The position numbers and the translations under genes were made by a program. The notes beneath the pieces were generated by a model. The model saw only the letters and a list, made by a program, of their open reading frames with translations. It was not told the origin of the DNA and made no database searches. DNA of 64,000 nucleotides from Candidatus Sulfotelmatobacter sp. (GTDB lineage Bacteria; Acidobacteriota; Terriglobia; Terriglobales; Acidobacteriaceae), in assembly GCA_030041475.1 (NCBI GenBank), contig JASHNU010000079.1, forward strand, positions 112,685-176,684, read 5' to 3'. Numbering within the stretch: the stretch's first letter is position 1; each line of letters begins with the position of its first letter. Below, one piece after another: positions 61,927 through 64,000 of this stretch.

Positions 61927-61956
61927 AGCATACTTTACACTATTAACTATAGTTAA
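61927..61956 (-). promoter_or_regulatory. Predicted promoter/operator of the OprB-like gene
   Basis: Minus strand: TTAACTATAGTTAA (perfect 14-bp palindrome, 61943-61956) + 10 nt + TATGCT (61932-61927). Confidence 0.65.
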
Positions 61957-62113
61957 GCCACTGCTGGGTAAAACTTTCGCTTCGGTGGACCAACAGCCTA
62001 CCCCGAAATGATTACGGGACTGTTACAACTCCGAGGGGAAAAACACCAAGGCCTGCATCACGCTTCCTCGCACAACCGATGGCGCTGGCGCTCCCAAGCC
62101 CCTTTGTTATATG

Positions 62114-62130
62114 ATACCCCCCTAGGGTAT
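62114..62130 (+). promoter_or_regulatory. Predicted CsoR/RcnR/FrmR-family operator
   Basis: ATACCCCCCTAGGGTAT, the C-tract/dyad operator type of this family, 32 nt before the repressor start. Confidence 0.75.
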
Positions 62131-62161
62131 ATGTCAAGCGGAAAACGCGAGGTCTAACGCC

Positions 62162-62452
62162 GTGCACAACCCGAAATCGCCGCAAGTCTCCAAAGAAAAA
62201 CAGAAGCTGCTCTCCCGCATCAAGCGTCTCGGTGGTCAGATCACCGCGGTCGAGCGCGCCGTCGCCGAAGGTGACGAATGCGCCGACATTCTCATGCTGC
62301 TCGCTGCCATCCGCGGCGGCGTCAACAGCCTCATGGCCGAAATTCTCGAGGACCACATCCGCCTGCACATCACTCATCCCCACCGCGCACCAGACTCGCC
62401 CGAAGAACTCACCGAGGACTTGATCTCGCTCGTCCGCGCCTACTTGAAATGA
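62162..62452 (+). CDS. CsoR/RcnR/FrmR-family metal-sensing repressor (DUF156)
   Basis: 96 aa, GTG start; KQKLLSRIKRLGGQITAVERAVAEGDECADILMLLAAIRGGVNSLMAEILEDHIRLHI; candidate Cys-His-x3-His ligands. Confidence 0.93.
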   Translation: MHNPKSPQVSKEKQKLLSRIKRLGGQITAVERAVAEGDECADILMLLAAIRGGVNSLMAEILEDHIRLHITHPHRAPDSPEELTEDLISLVRAYLK

Positions 62453-62516
62453 GGATCTGCCCGTTCCGTCGTTTGACAGCCCTCCTCATCAACCCCTACC
62501 CTAATTTTTCTGGCTT

Positions 62517-63788
62517 ATGAAAGTTCTGGTCTTAGGCGGAGGCGGGCGCGAACACGCCCTGGTTTGGAAGCTGCGCCAGTCGTCGCGCATTTCGCAACTC
62601 TACTGCGCACCCGGCAACGGCGGCATCGCCGAAGACGCGGAATGCCTGCCCGCCGATCTCAAAGATATCAACTCTATCGTCAGCCTGGCCACGCGGCTCG
62701 CTCCCGACCTCACCGTCATCGGTCCCGAACTTCCCCTGAATCTCGGTGTGGTCGACGAATTCACTCGTCGGGGCTGGCCTGTCTTCGGCCCCACGCAGGC
62801 CGCCGCGCGCCTCGAGTCGAGCAAGAGCTTCGCCAAAGAATTTCTTCAGCGTCATCGCATCCCAACCGCCCACTTCGCCATTTGCGATTCCATTGACCAG
62901 GTCCGTTCCGCCCTCGGACATTTTCACGCGCCCGTCGTCGTCAAGGCCGACGGCCTCGCCGCCGGCAAAGGCGTCGTCATCGCAAAAACTAAGGAAGAAG
63001 CCGCCCGCGTCGCCGCCGAAATGCTCAGCGGAAAGATGCTCGGCGACGCCGGATCGCGCATCGTCCTCGAAGAATGTCTCAAAGGCGACGAGCTTTCCTT
63101 CCTACTCTTCAGCGACGGCGAGCGCGTCGCGCCCCTCGTGGCCGCGCAGGACCATAAGCGCGTTGGCGACGGCGACACCGGTCCCAACACCGGCGGCATG
63201 GGCGCCTACTCCACGGCCGACATCATCGACGACCAGATGCGCGACTGGCTCGTACACCACATCGCTCAGCCCGTCGTCACCGGGATGAAGGCCGAAGGCG
63301 CCGAGTTCAAAGGCGTGCTCTATTGCGGCCTGATGATGACGGCGCGCGGGCCGATGGTGCTCGAGTTCAACTGCCGCTTCGGCGATCCCGAAGCACAGCC
63401 GATTCTGATGCGTCTGGAAAGCGATCTGGTCGAGGCGCTCGAAGCCTCGATCGCCGGCCGCGTGAGCGACGGCGACTTCAGGTGGTCGCCCGACGCCAGT
63501 GTCTGCGTGGTCATGGCCTCCGGCGGATATCCCGGCACATTCGCCGTCGGCAAACGCATCGATGGTCTCGACGAAGCAGCCAAAGTGGATGGCGTCAAGG
63601 TCTTTCACGCCGGAACCACAAGGCGCGACGGCGCCTTCTATACTTCCGGGGGCCGAGTGTTAGGAGTGACCGCTCGTGCACGTGATCTTGAAACGGCCCT
63701 CGATCGCGCTTATGCCGCCTGCGCGAAGATTAGCTTCGAGGGCGCGCATTATAGGAAAGACATCGGCGCCCGTGCGTTGAAGAGGTAA
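62517..63788 (+). CDS. purD: Phosphoribosylamine--glycine ligase
   Basis: 423 aa; KVLVLGGGGREHALVWKLRQS, VVKADGLAAGKGV, GMGAYSTADI, EFNCRFGDPEAQ. Confidence 0.98.
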   Translation: MKVLVLGGGGREHALVWKLRQSSRISQLYCAPGNGGIAEDAECLPADLKDINSIVSLATRLAPDLTVIGPELPLNLGVVDEFTRRGWPVFGPTQAAARLESSKSFAKEFLQRHRIPTAHFAICDSIDQVRSALGHFHAPVVVKADGLAAGKGVVIAKTKEEAARVAAEMLSGKMLGDAGSRIVLEECLKGDELSFLLFSDGERVAPLVAAQDHKRVGDGDTGPNTGGMGAYSTADIIDDQMRDWLVHHIAQPVVTGMKAEGAEFKGVLYCGLMMTARGPMVLEFNCRFGDPEAQPILMRLESDLVEALEASIAGRVSDGDFRWSPDASVCVVMASGGYPGTFAVGKRIDGLDEAAKVDGVKVFHAGTTRRDGAFYTSGGRVLGVTARARDLETALDRAYAACAKISFEGAHYRKDIGARALKR

Positions 63789-63894
63789 GCAGCAGAGATT
63801 TCGACGATCCAGTCGCACAGGAATCTTTGTCGAGGCGGCAGGACATGGGAAACGGGCTTATGGGGAACGCCTTCCCCATCCCCGGTCAAACTAC

Positions 63895-63975
63895 AGCCGC
63901 GAAGCGGCGAGATGTGAAAGCCCGGCACGGCAGTGCCGGGTCGATGTCGTAAGAACACATAAGTCCCGTAGGGAC
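63895..63975. repeat. 81-bp triple-hairpin dispersed element, copy 2
   Basis: agCCGCgaaGCGGcg..tgaaagCCCGGCACggcaGTGCCGGGt...aaGTCCCgtaGGGAC, same length and order as 56559-56639. Confidence 0.8.
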
Positions 63976-64000
63976 GTTACATCCCTCAAGGAAGATAAAT

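Overview
This 64 kb window is GC-rich, gene-dense chromosomal DNA from what looks like an Acidobacteriota (Acidobacteriales-like) genome; the taxon is inferred from gene content and repeat style and was not tested. Most of it is housekeeping: manC/manA, recA, coaD, purH, purD, dgt, gatB, acnA, hemL, panB/panC, and an LPS-core cluster kdtA-lpxK-hldE1-hldE2-waaC. I saw no phage, transposase, rRNA, tRNA or CRISPR. The strongest unusual signals are: (1) a BCP-type peroxiredoxin at 41259-41732 with an in-frame UGA exactly at the peroxidatic Cys position (TPG-UGA-TIEARGFRD), a SECIS-like hairpin 17 nt downstream and no Cys elsewhere, making it a candidate selenoprotein; (2) a predicted metal regulon with the inverted repeat TTAAC-N4-GTTAA placed exactly 24 bp before a -10-like hexamer at three promoters: a DtxR/MntR-type regulator, a divergent NRAMP-like transporter lacking the DPGN and MPH motifs, and an OprB-like porin; (3) a CsoR/RcnR-family repressor with a near-canonical ATACCCCCCTAGGGTAT operator upstream of its own gene; (4) a vapBC-like module with two GTAAGAY-N11-ATCTTAC dyads; (5) a TonB-family gene split by an in-frame amber codon; (6) a Ser/Thr kinase-HEAT protein with HRN in place of HRD; (7) a tandem ThyX-like protein whose catalytic motif is split between the two domains; (8) several families of dispersed intergenic hairpin repeats.
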